Below, piece by piece: positions 24,131-33,343 of a stretch of 64,000 bases of DNA. The DNA lies in the NCBI GenBank assembly GCA_023055355.1, contig JALJCS010000001.1, positions 104,225,881 through 104,289,880 of the forward strand. The letters are read 5' to 3'. The stretch's first letter is position 1. Each line of letters opens with the position of its first letter. Made by a program: the position numbers and the translations under genes. The DNA is from Agelaius tricolor. Lineage: Eukaryota; Chordata; Aves; Passeriformes; Icteridae. A model generated the notes under the pieces. The model did no database searches. It saw only the letters and a program-made list of their open reading frames with translations, and was not told the origin of the DNA.

Positions 24131-26919
24131 GTTAAGAATTGGAAATGACTGAAAAGTCATGACTGTTGACATATTAATATAGTATAACACTAAAATATGC
24201 AAATGTGATCTTTGAATGAGTCAGGAAGGTCTTTCCAGGAGGTATGAAGTAAATGTTTGACCCTTTCTACTCCCACCACTTTACTCTGGTGTTCCATATT
24301 TAAAACAGTTGGATTCAAACTGAAACAAGTCCAAGTGGGCTATATGAAAAGACTATAATTCAAAGGTAGAAGAGTCATTACATTTTTTTACTATAGCAAA
24401 CCTCTGGCTGCAAGGGAGTATGCTAATATTGATAAGTAAATCGTAACATGAAATACTAAAGTGGTAAAGAAATTCTTTAAAAGATAATATTGTCCCAGAA
24501 ACATATATATATATTCCCAGCCTACATGTAGGCTGGAAATCAGATGAATGTGCCTTAAAGAAGAGACTTTTGAAACAGTTTTCATTAACAAGCAATAGAA
24601 ACAGAAACCTTATCCCTTCTGAAATCTATAAAGAAGATGACCACTTTTTATGGATTGTCATACCAAGAGATTGGACTCAGTGATGTGGGAAGAGCCTTTT
24701 TACCCCACTATACTTGTACAATATTTAAACTACAACCTTAAGCTTTAGGGTTAGATTTGTAATGATCAGCTTTATTCTTGTAGTATAAATGCATTCTGCA
24801 ATCAGAGTAAAGATCAGTTTTCCCAGAGTAAGGACTCCCTTGGCACCAGCAGTGTATGAATAATGAATTTCTCCAATATCTACAAGCTGAATCAAATCTC
24901 CTAAATTCTTATCCATTGGGTATTTTGGATAAGATTGTCCCACATGATCAAAAAAGAAAAAAAATCTTAGAGGCTTTAGTGTCTACACTATAGAATCATT
25001 TGACTTCAAGAAAGTCCTAGTCCTGCACTGTGAAGGCAAAAGTCAGACCACAGCTCTGGGGAATGGTGTTTCATCTTATCAGAAACATCAGAAATATAGT
25101 TTTTGCAATACTCTTTTTGCAACAGGAGTTGCAACAGGAGCAGCTTTTATTTGCTCAACATTTTTGGGTAAAACTGGCTCTGCTTACAATTAAACGTTTC
25201 CTTCTTCTCTCTAGCTAACGATTTTTCATCTTTGCTGTTGAAAATGAAACTCAAATGTTTATTTCAACTGGGCTGTTACTGGTATGACTTTATTTTAGAG
25301 AAAATCCTTCTTGATTTACATCTAGAGTCCAAAGGGAATTTTGCCTCTTAATACAAAGAGGGAAGATTATATTTCAAAGATATTCATGCATTTTACTCCA
25401 GCTGAAGTCAATTGAGGGTGTGGGAGTTGGGAGGCTTTGGCAAATTAAGCCCTACACAGCAGCCGTGTTAATGATGGTGAGTCAGAAGGGAACCTGTACC
25501 ACACTCCCACAACTGCATCAGCTCCCTGCTTCTATCATCCGGATGTGGAACACATTTACTTTTTGTCACTGAATTCAAATGTGACTGAATATAGAGCAGA
25601 TCTGCTGAATAAGAAGGTGCAATTTTCCATAATGCCTTTTCAAAACTGAATAAAGGTCAAAATCTGTTTGACTTATATTGCATGAAATTAATTCAAATGA
25701 GATAATTTAGGACAGAATTTAGCCCCAAGCTCCTGTAAGACTACAATTACAGATGGCCTTTTCAGAAACAAAAGAACACGCTACAATGTCTCTCACATAT
25801 GTCTTATAAAACTTTTCCAAATGAAATTAATGTTAGATACTAAATAGTTATTGCAGAGGACCACAAAAAATAATAATTCCATTACAATGGGGATAAAATA
25901 AACTAACTAACTTGAGACAAGATTTAAAGCTCAGGTACCTTTCATGGACTACTCCCAGTTAAAGAGCTTCATGAATACAGTTAATGAGCATTGCATAAAA
26001 GTCATCCTGGAGAGATATGATGGTCAACAAATATCTAGCATCAACCTAAGGATTTCCTCATTAGAACTGATTTGTTTCAGCCTGAATGGGCCATTCCAAA
26101 GCCTGCTGATTACTTAAACATAGAGAGCTGGTATCCTCCTCATTTCCTGAGAATTCTCTCCGCTCCCAGCACACTCACAGTACACTTATACTGTGATGGC
26201 TTAAGTCCAGGCTGTGAATGACGTATAACAGAAGGAGCAATCAAATTCTCCTGAAACCATTAAAGTCATATTTTCATTGCTAGTTTGTGGCACAATACTC
26301 CTATGACCAATAATTCTACTTGCTAGGAACACATAACAGTAATACAGTGAGACTGGTTAAAAATTAATTTATACTGGGCTACTTCAATTAGTCAGCACAA
26401 CTCTAGAACTAACAGATGTTAGTAATGCAGTCTCATGGAACAAGTGTATGACACAGCTACACTGATCTTCTCTTTACTACCTTTCCTATTTAGTATCAGA
26501 CTACAGGCAGGATATAAGATCAAATGCAATTATGAGTCTTTAGAGTTAGCAGCTGGACATGGCAGAAAATATTAGTAAGCTCTCTTGCCCTTAGAAGACC
26601 ACCATGTGGAAGAAAATCAATTATTATAAAGTTTTGGATGGTTTTCCAGATATACAGCAAAAATTGATGAACACTTGAAAATTTTTCAACCAAAAGAGGA
26701 CAGGTGTCAGAGGAAAGAGGAGACTTATTGAAGCACTTACAGCCTACTTTACAGCAGTGCATCATCACAGCGCTGGCTGACCTGAAACCATGGCACTGTT
26801 CAATGTCTATCACTATATATAAATTCATCAATTCTAAGGCCACAAGCAGCCTCTGCAAACACAAAGTCTTACTTCTATTGAAAACGGGACATAGGATGCC
26901 CAGGATGCAGTCTCACCTG
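24131..26919. other. Non-coding AT-rich stretch
   Basis: No gene or recognisable transposon. It contains a perfect 20-bp palindrome at 24517-24536. The last six bases before the downstream LTR (CACCTG, 26914-26919) form its left target-site copy. Confidence 0.55.
24517..24536. repeat. Perfect 20-bp palindrome
   Basis: CCAGCCTACA is followed directly by its reverse complement TGTAGGCTGG, with no loop. After one mismatch the symmetry continues for three bases on each side (ATT / AAT). It lies next to a short AT dinucleotide run (24502-24513). Confidence 0.85.
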
Positions 26920-27304
26920 TGTCGTAGACATCTTTTATGAAAAAGCCTTTCCTTAGGATTTTTCCTCCTGAGAAGCTGAGAGGCCTCAGGAACAAAATGT
27001 AAACACTGATTATCTGCTGCTGTGGAATGCAACAGGTGGATCTTTGATTGGCCCATTTGGATGTTTCTAATTAATGGCCAATCACAGCCCAGCTGGCTCA
27101 GACAGAGAGTCCAAGACAGCTGCCTTTGTTATCATTCCTTCCTATTCTATTCTTGGCTAGCCTTTTGATGAAATCCTTTCTTCTACTCTTTTAGTATAGT
27201 TTTAATGTAATATATATCATAAAATAATAAATCAAGCCTTCTGAAACATGGAGTCAAAACCTCGTCTCTTCCCTCAAGCTGAGACCCCTGTGAACACCAT
27301 CACA
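26920..27304 (+). mobile_element. Solo LTR, passerine-type ERV
   Basis: This 385-bp unit begins TGTCGTAGACATC and ends ACACCATCACA. The flanks are CACCTG (26914-26919) and GACCTG (27305-27310), a 6-bp target duplication with one mismatch. It contains a CCAAT-like motif (GGCCAATCACAG near 27076), an AT-rich tract with TTTTAGTATAG, and a polyadenylation signal AATAAA (27226-27231), followed by a U5 with CTTCTGAAACATGGAGTCA. From memory this is a common songbird LTR family. No coding remains are present. The R/U5 layout resembles the 31.8-31.97 kb segment of the composite ERV locus. Confidence 0.85.
27226..27231 (+). terminator. LTR polyadenylation signal AATAAA
   Basis: A canonical AATAAA in the R region of the 26920-27304 LTR, about 75 bp before its 3' end. 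Confidence 0.7.
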
Positions 27305-28149
27305 GACCTGTTCAAACCCAGCTGCAGAAAACCTTTTCAACTTTTTCCTGTTTGGAAAACACCCACAGCTTTCTTTAGATGTGAATTTTCCTAATTTTAA
27401 CATCTTGCCCTCAGACCATATAAATAACTTTTGGTTTCAAACTTCTGCTTCCCATGTAAAGCTTTAGCTTGCAAACCTTTGATTCTTTGAATAATAATAA
27501 TTAGTTACTTGATAAATTTAACTAGATTAAAAGACATTAAGCTGTGAGAGTTATGTACTGCAGGGTTTATTTCCCAATAGGATAATCCCAAGGATTATAA
27601 TGTAACCTCTCTTAACTATTGGTGTGTCTGTAGCAGCCGATGTGAACATATTACTGCTCTGAAGTAGTAATATTCAAAGGTGACATAACTTCCTTCCTTC
27701 TGTACAAATACTGAGAACAATAATATCACAGCTCATGCTCATCTGAGCTTTGACTCCTTGGACTTGAAAAGTTTTCCTGGTCATTTGGAATAATATGGCC
27801 TGACTTTAGGCTTAGCTGTATATAAATTCAGCTGTTTGTTTGCATCTAACTTGTCACATAGTCTTGATCACCTTGCATCAAAGACTTTCCCTTTTATTAT
27901 TCACTACACTCTCAACATTTTTCATCTGCAACTCTATCAGTATCATTGTGTATTTTCTTCCAAGCATTGAAAAGTATTTGACTCTATTATATATTAAATA
28001 TAATAGAGTCAAATGCAGATGCTGATGGCACTCGTAGGCAAATATCTGAAGAATGATTCTTCATTTATAGTAGTATTTTAAGACCTTTCACTTGCCCAGG
28101 TTTTAATCACTTCAGTATGTGCCGTGCTGATTTTGCTTCTTAATCAACA
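27305..28149. other. Non-coding stretch with strong hairpin
   Basis: Unique AT-rich sequence. The only structure I see is the perfect hairpin at 27976-28014. Confidence 0.5.
27976..28014. repeat. Perfect 17-bp hairpin, 5-nt loop
   Basis: ATTTGACTCTATTATAT, loop ATTAA, then the exact reverse complement ATATAATAGAGTCAAAT. After one G-T wobble a further G-C pair extends it. It may be a short inverted-repeat element remnant or a transcribed stem-loop. No miRNA family is recognised, and the stem is AT-rich in its upper part. Confidence 0.85.
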
Positions 28150-28480
28150 TGTCACGTGCTACCAAATGAAATCCCTTATAGAAGACTAAGTGTGTTCCAT
28201 CAGTTTTATTACCTTTATAAACAAAACAGGATTGCAGCATCATCTGTTTCATTATTCTGCCTGAGATCATTATCAGGCTGACAAATCTATAATTATACTT
28301 TTTTCTTGTTTACATTGGAACGGAATAGGATCTCCTATTTACATCTGGCACTACACAAATGCTTTGAGGGTTGAAAATTCACACTGAAAATCAAGCCTAA
28401 CAGTTGGAGGATATCATCAGACAGCTCTGCTAAAAGTCTTGCATGAAGATTGCCTGGATTTGCTCCTTTGAGCAAATGTT
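28150..28480 (-). mobile_element. Decayed CR1/L2-like LINE reverse-transcriptase fragment
   Basis: On the minus strand two landmarks of CR1/L2-type reverse transcriptase appear in the right order. The first, around 28466-28390, reads GANPGNLHARLLAELSDDI followed by LIF, matching the G-P-D-x-x-HxRxLxELxxxI..IF region. The second, at 28295-28269, reads NYRFVSLI, matching the NYRPVSL motif, and is followed by GRIMKQ. A stop and gaps separate them, so this is a fossil. An open frame of 129 codons runs upstream on the same strand (28430-28819). It overlaps the fossil but is not recognisable as reverse transcriptase. Confidence 0.6.
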
Positions 28481-29964
28481 TGGTTTTATTAGTCCTGGTT
28501 TAACATATACCTTTGTTTTTTTGAACTGAAGTATTTTTACCCTTATGCCATACTTGATTCGACAGCTGCAACATTGATATGGGGCTGCATGGTATTGCAA
28601 CCTCTTCCTTATGACAAGACAGAGGATATGTCTCAGATGTGGTCTTGAAGGGGAAATGCCCCTTCTCATAGCTATCACTGTGCTCTGATATGCTGTATCA
28701 TCTGGCTTTTTGTAAAGCAGGAGCTGTAGTATTTTATTTAATATATATTTTCCCTCCTCTGAAATGTTCTTATGAAGATCTGGCTTTAGATCGGTGCTAG
28801 ACCAGAATACCCTTGTCATTATCTATATCAAAACATCCTTCGTGTTTAACTGACATTTCTCAGTACCTTTTTGTTCTTCACCTTCTCCCATTATTGCTCT
28901 GTATATCATAGTTTTCTTTGCAATCTCTGGTTGGAGCTGGCCAAATCTATTTTTTAAAATACACCTCTGAAATACAGTGATAAGAGAGATATGCTTCCAT
29001 AGATATGTTTAGTATAGAGCAATATAAAATTCAACAGAAAATATCATATTGGCTGAGACAGAAACTGGTTTTTCCCACTAAAATAACCACATAATCTCTA
29101 TCTATGCTTGCATTAGATATGACTTAATTAAATGTCAACATTATGTAAAACATTAATTTTCCTTTAAAATGTCAGACAATATACCAGCACAACACTTAAA
29201 ATATTTTTCACTTTTAAATGTTAATGCAATGAAAATTTTTGTCTTCTAAGAATTATATTCATATGGGAATTTTTATAAAAAAGTTAAAAAGCCAAAATAT
29301 GGTCAAAACCTTTCAATATGTTGAAAAAGAAACTCTGCATAAGCTGAAATTAATATTCAGAATGTTGTGACTTTGTATTTCACCCAAAATACTCATACAT
29401 ACACTCACACAAAGAGGATCAAGCATATAACCATTGAGAAAAATTAGTCTTGAATCCTGACCTTGCAATGGACTTGAAGATTTGGATTCTTGTGGCTCAT
29501 ATTTCAATAAGCTGGACTCTGTAGAAACAGAAAAAACTGCCAACAGAGAACTTGCTACAGAATTAAAACAGTCATTTGCAATCTTAAAACTCTATTATCT
29601 ACTCATTTATTGATTAAAAATTCATCCTCATTACTGTAGCAACTGTCTTCAAACTCTCTTCCTTTATAAAATACAATTCTTTGTACTATTCTCAATCAGT
29701 CTGTTTGCCAAAGGCCCTGAGACATCTCAGGGAAGTTTCTGCAAGCAGGGCTTTAAAACTTCATGATTACTTTAGATATTGTGAAATAATCTAACTTGTC
29801 CGATATTAATATTTATTTTGTGCAGTTTGTAATCTTTTTGTCTCCTTTTCTCTGAATACTCACTGTGAACCACACATGAAAAGGGATGCTGTTTACACTA
29901 TAACCTGACTATCAGCAGATCTGCACCCATTTTACGTAAGCACAAATTTTGCTCCGTATCCTAG
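28481..29964. other. Non-coding AT-rich stretch
   Basis: The first 340 bp carry the upstream minus-strand open frame adjoining the LINE fossil, possibly more of the same element. The rest is unique AT-rich sequence up to the ERV cluster. Confidence 0.5.
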
Positions 29965-30498
29965 TGTTGTGGTTTAACACAGTTTGGTTTTTAGTTAATG
30001 AGAAAATCCGTCAGTTACGGAAGTGATTCCCTGTGAGGACTGCTAACAGCTTCCTCCAGGCCCAACAGGACCAATCATGTGGCTACAAACAGAGGCAGCC
30101 CCGCACAGAAAGCAGCCCTACGGATGGGATTGAACCCAGCAGGGGCCAGAAAACAGCTGTGCAGCCAGAGAGGCCACTGCCTGGCAGAGATCACATCACC
30201 ACCCGCATGCCCGGGAGAGATATTAACTCCTTCTGTGCACAGATGGAACTTGCAGACATTAATCCTCTCTTGAGTGAGAGAAAAGGAGAGGGTGAAGACA
30301 CATAAAGAAAGCAACATAGAGACACAAAGGCCAGTAAGGAAGGATTCAAATCCCAGATGGGAGAAGAATGAGGGGATGCCTTACTCTTGGGCTGAAATTC
30401 TCTTGTAAGGCTATGGGAAGATCTAATTGATACATCAGACTTTTTTTTTTTCCTGTAAATCATGGAATCCCCTGGGGGGACGTAGCATTCTAACCACA
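29965..30498 (+). mobile_element. LTR-like unit A
   Basis: The unit runs from TGTTGTGGTTT to a 27-bp block ending CTAACCACA. The ends show a short inverted match (TGTGGTT / AACCACA), as LTRs do. I recall this sequence type from songbird ERVs. No clear TATA or AATAAA is visible, and an 11-T run sits at 30441-30451. No target duplication is found, which fits a unit joined to further ERV sequence on its right. Confidence 0.5.
30472..30498 (+). repeat. 27-bp repeat, copy 1
   Basis: CTGGGGGGACGTAGCATTC followed by TAACCACA. It differs at one position from copy 2 at 31025-31051. It could be a shared LTR 3' end or a leader/primer-binding segment (it starts TGGGGGG after the C). Confidence 0.85.
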
Positions 30499-30554
30499 AA
30501 TTCATAATCAGCAGCAGAAATAGTCTGACGCATTTCCTTTTAATTTTATTTAAC

Positions 30555-30568
30555 AGAAAAGGTGGAGA
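30555..30568 (+). promoter_or_regulatory. Putative polypurine tract
   Basis: AGAAAAGGTGGAGA lies directly against TGTTGTATTG, where a retroviral polypurine tract meets the 3' LTR. One T interrupts the purines. Confidence 0.55.
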
Positions 30569-30802
30569 TGTTGTATTGCACTAAATAGTTTATTTAGTAG
30601 TTGTTCTGCACTGGGTAACGGGAATTCTGTACTGAGTGCGGTATGTCATGTAGATTATTCCCCCTTCCTCATCACATGGTTTCTCCCCATGCACTCCTTT
30701 CTACACCCCTGGTGGTCTGCCCCATGGATACCCCTCCCCTCGCCCCTCCCCAATGTTATCCCATTGGCCATGCTCCTCTTTCCCCGCCCCCATCCCCTGG
30801 GG

Positions 30803-30808
30803 TATAAA
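30803..30808 (+). promoter_or_regulatory. LTR TATA box
   Basis: TATAAA in the context GGGGTATAAACCCC, near the expected U3/R border of LTR B. It is 77 bp before the AATAAA, a usual spacing for a short R. Confidence 0.7.
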
Positions 30809-30884
30809 CCCCACTGCAGGGAAAGGTTTGGCCTTTTTTGCTACCTGGGTGGTTGCTGTGGCCAGCAGTGTCCCATCACAAGCC

Positions 30885-30890
30885 AATAAA
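30885..30890 (+). terminator. LTR polyadenylation signal AATAAA
   Basis: Canonical signal in LTR B, followed by a T/G-rich stretch (CTCGTCTTTTATCTTC). Confidence 0.7.
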
Positions 30891-31024
30891 CAGGATACTC
30901 ATTCCCACGTGCTAGAAGAGCGCTCCTCGTCTTTTATCTTCAGTCCATGCAGATCCGTGTGGGCTTGGGTTCCAGCTAGCTGGATCGGACCCATACAAAG
31001 CCCAGAGAACCACGGATTACTGCA

Positions 31025-31051
31025 CTGGGGGGATGTAGCATTCTAACCACA
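31025..31051 (+). repeat. 27-bp repeat, copy 2
   Basis: Matches 30472-30498 at 26 of 27 positions (T instead of C at the ninth-tenth base boundary of the G-run) and follows directly after LTR B. Confidence 0.85.
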
Positions 31052-31980
31052 GCCATGAGCAGAGGCACCAGTGTCAAAGCAAGCAGATGTTGAAGTAGCT
31101 GTGATCCAATGAGAACCTTGAACAGAGAGAGATGAGAAACTTTTCCCCAGGGATGGAAGAAGAAAACCTCTGTCCCCTGTTTCTTCCCTGTTCTCTGACA
31201 TAAAAAAGAGAACTTTTGTTTCTAGACTGGAACAGTTCATCCTTAAAATTGTACCCCGAAAAGGTGAAATGACCCATGGTGGTAGCTGTGGGAAGACTAC
31301 CAAACTGTGGGAGGAGCTTCACAATTGCAGATTTCAGGGCGGCTGCTATTTGTGAAAATTAAAATCACAAGAGAATTGTTTCTTATGGAAAAGTCTCCAT
31401 GGCATGGCAAGAGAGACTCCTCTCCCTAAATGAACCGAAGAAACGTTATTTTAGAAGTGGTAAACTGACTGAAAGTACCAAATTTTGTCTCAACGTTACC
31501 ACTGGGAAAGGAAAGTACAGATGGGGGGAGAAGTGTTCTGAAGGCTTTTGTAGCTGCAAGTCTCTTCATAGAAAGCAGGCAGGCACAACTTCCCAGGAAT
31601 ATTTCCTGGGAATCGCAGCAAGGAACCTCAGAGAAAGAGAAAACAATTCTTATTGCTATTCTCTGCTCATATTGTTTTTTGCACATGTGGAATGTGTAAG
31701 GAAGATTGTTTACCTGAAGGGATTTGGTAATTGGATTCTGGTGTTGGTTGTCTATATTAATTGGCCAAGATGTGTCCTGGCTGTCTCAAGACAGTCAGGG
31801 GTTTTTCTTTAGTTTTCTTTTAACATTCTTTAGTATAGTATCTTTTTAATATAGTATAGTATTAATGTAATATAATATAGTTTTAATAAAGCAATTGTTC
31901 AGCACTTCTGAATCATGGAGGCAGATGCCAATCATTCCCAAGCATCGGAGGCACCCTGCATTCGAGTTTTTTTCTGATTC
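31052..31980 (+). mobile_element. LTR-like unit C
   Basis: Sequence I recall as a songbird ERV LTR: a U3-like body (31100-31790), then repeated TAGTATAG/TAATATAG units, an AATAAA at 31885-31890, and a U5-like end with CTTCTGAATCATGGAGGCA. That last part parallels the 3' part of the 26920-27304 LTR. The 5' border is uncertain (perhaps TGTTGAAGTAGC at 31088). It contains the longest open frame of the window, which has no retroviral motif. Confidence 0.55.
31885..31890 (+). terminator. LTR polyadenylation signal AATAAA
   Basis: In TTTTAATAAAGC of LTR-like unit C, preceded by the AT-rich TAGTATAG units. Confidence 0.6.
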
Positions 31981-32225
31981 TTATTTATTCTTCTTTTAGT
32001 TCTGTTAATAAAGTTTTTCTTTATATTCTCTAAAGTTTTGAGCCTGCTTTTGCCCTTCTCCTAATCCTTATCTTGAGTCTGCTTTTGCCCTTCTCCTAAC
32101 CTTATCTCACAGCAGAAAATGAGTAAATAATTCTAGTGGGTGCACTGGTGTCAGGCCAGCACTCACCCACCTCATTAACTGATGAGTTGGCTGGGAAATT
32201 AATTTAGAGAACCAAAACCACTACA
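31981..32225 (+). mobile_element. 3' part of LTR-like unit D
   Basis: Begins near TTCTGTTAATAAAG (AATAAA 32007-32012) and ends AACCAAAACCACTACA, whose reverse complement starts TG and resembles the start of unit A. It includes a 35-bp tandem duplication. The matching 5' portion is not obvious and may be the 29965 end of the cluster. Confidence 0.5.
32040..32108 (+). repeat. Tandem duplication of about 35 bp
   Basis: GAGCCTGCTTTTGCCCTTCT and the following 15 bases (32040-32074) are repeated at 32075-32108 with C/T and one-base length differences. It lies in the U5-like part of unit D. Confidence 0.85.
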
Positions 32226-32762
32226 TTTCATTGGTGTTTCTGCCTGGTTGAAACAAAACTGCTACACCCAGTATGACAAGATCACAGGACTTGGTGGTGG
32301 TGGTGGGGGGCAGGGAAAAGGTAGAATAGTGGCCTGTTGCTGCACTGCTTGCCTTACACACTCAGGAGAGGCAACTTTATTTTTGCTCAAACCTGCTACA
32401 CCTCTCCAGCTCTGAATTACTATCCAATGTATTTTATTTATAATAGGAAACAATGTTCATTTTTCAAGTCACCTAGGAAAAGATGTGGCAGGGCACAGTT
32501 GAGTGAAAAAAAATAGCACAGGGTTCCCTTCAAGTTGCTAAGGAGGCTACATACGAAATCACAGCCATGGTGAGTGTTTTGCTCATGAGAACTTAACACT
32601 GTAGTGAAGATCAGTGTAACCCTGACATGCACGAGTAAGGCAGCACTGCCAGCAATAATCCTAAAATCCCAAAGCTGATATTCTTCATTTATGGCGTATT
32701 TATTGGTAGAAATAAGAGTAGAAATCTTCAACTCAACTACAACTCAAAATGTATTTCTCACT
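32226..32762. other. Spacer between ERV cluster and CR1
   Basis: Unique sequence with a short GGT/GGGG-rich run (32290-32310). No gene or repeat recognised. Confidence 0.5.
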
Positions 32763-33343
32763 TTGACCACACCATGTCTGGCCTGCTGGAAAGCAGCTCT
32801 GCAGAGAAGGACCTGGGAGTCCTGGTGGACAACAAGCTGCCCATGAGCCAGTAGAGTGTCCTTGTGGCCAAGAAGGCCAATAGTGTCCTGGGGTGCATTA
32901 GGAAGAGCATTTCCAGCAGGTCAAGGGAGGTGATCCTGCCCCTCTACTGGTGAGGGCCTGGTGAGGCCACATCTAGAGAGCTGTGTCCAGTTCTGGCCTC
33001 TCTAGATGAGGACAGAGCCCCTGGAGTGGGTCCAATGGAGGGCAACAAAGACAATTAAAGGCCTGAAGTATGTGTTATGAGGAGAGGCTGAGGGAGCTGG
33101 GTCTCTTCAGCCTCAAGAAAAGATGACTGAGAGGGGACCTCATCCCTGTCTGTCAGTATCTAAAGGGACTGTGCCAGGGGGATGAAACCAGGCTCTCCCT
33201 GATGGTGACAAGCAATAGGACAAGAGGCAATGGGCAGAAACTGATGCACAGGAAGTTCCACCTGAATAGGAGGAGAAGCTTCTTTACTGTGCAGGTGACT
33301 GAGCACTGGATCAGATTGCCCAGAGGGGTTGTGGAGTCTCCCA
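32763..33343 (+). mobile_element. CR1 LINE fragment, 3' part of ORF2
   Basis: The plus strand reads EKDLGVLVDNKLPMSQ followed by a stop, then AKKANSVLG and later RLREL..SLQ-like sequence and a GNRTRGN-type stretch in other frames. This is the C-terminal half of CR1 ORF2. It is 5'-truncated as usual for CR1 and also lacks the 3' UTR with ATTCTATG-type terminal repeats. The sequence is still close to what I remember of bird CR1, so it is younger than the 23.9 and 28.2 kb fossils. Internal stops make it non-functional. Confidence 0.9.

Larger units (their letters stand above)
30569..31024 (+). mobile_element. LTR unit B with TATA and poly(A) signal
   Basis: This 456-bp unit starts TGTTGTATTGCAC and ends GGATTACTGCA, with canonical TG and CA. 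It has a C-rich U3 with CCCATTGGCC (inverted CCAAT), a TATA box (GGTATAAACC), AATAAA about 80 bp later, then a GT/T-rich U5. The adjoining polypurine tract suggests it was a 3' LTR. An alternative end at 31051 would include the 27-bp block. The promoter architecture is well preserved, more so than in neighbouring LTR units. Confidence 0.7.
29965..32225 (+). mobile_element. Composite ERV/LTR cluster
   Basis: About 2.26 kb with base composition unlike its surroundings (more GC, CpG-containing). It begins TGTTGTGGTTTAACAC and ends AACCAAAACCACTACA, so the outer ends are imperfectly inverted (TGTTGTGGTTT versus TGTAGTGGTTT). Inside are a polypurine tract, one LTR with TATA and AATAAA, and two further AATAAA-containing LTR-like 3' regions. 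The outer flanks (CCTAG versus TTTCA) do not match, so rearrangement or separate insertions are likely. No gag, pol or env remnant is recognisable; open frames here, including one of 137 codons at 31399-31812, are LTR sequence read by chance. Sub-boundaries are approximate. Confidence 0.75.

Noticed and set aside
30033..30505. Several overlapping frames of 64-104 codons on both strands
   Set aside because: They sit in LTR-like unit A; frames open on both strands reflect its higher GC content and not coding.
31399..31812. Longest open frame of the window, 137 codons
   Set aside because: It lies wholly in LTR-like unit C, has no domain or retroviral motif, and runs through U3-type sequence.
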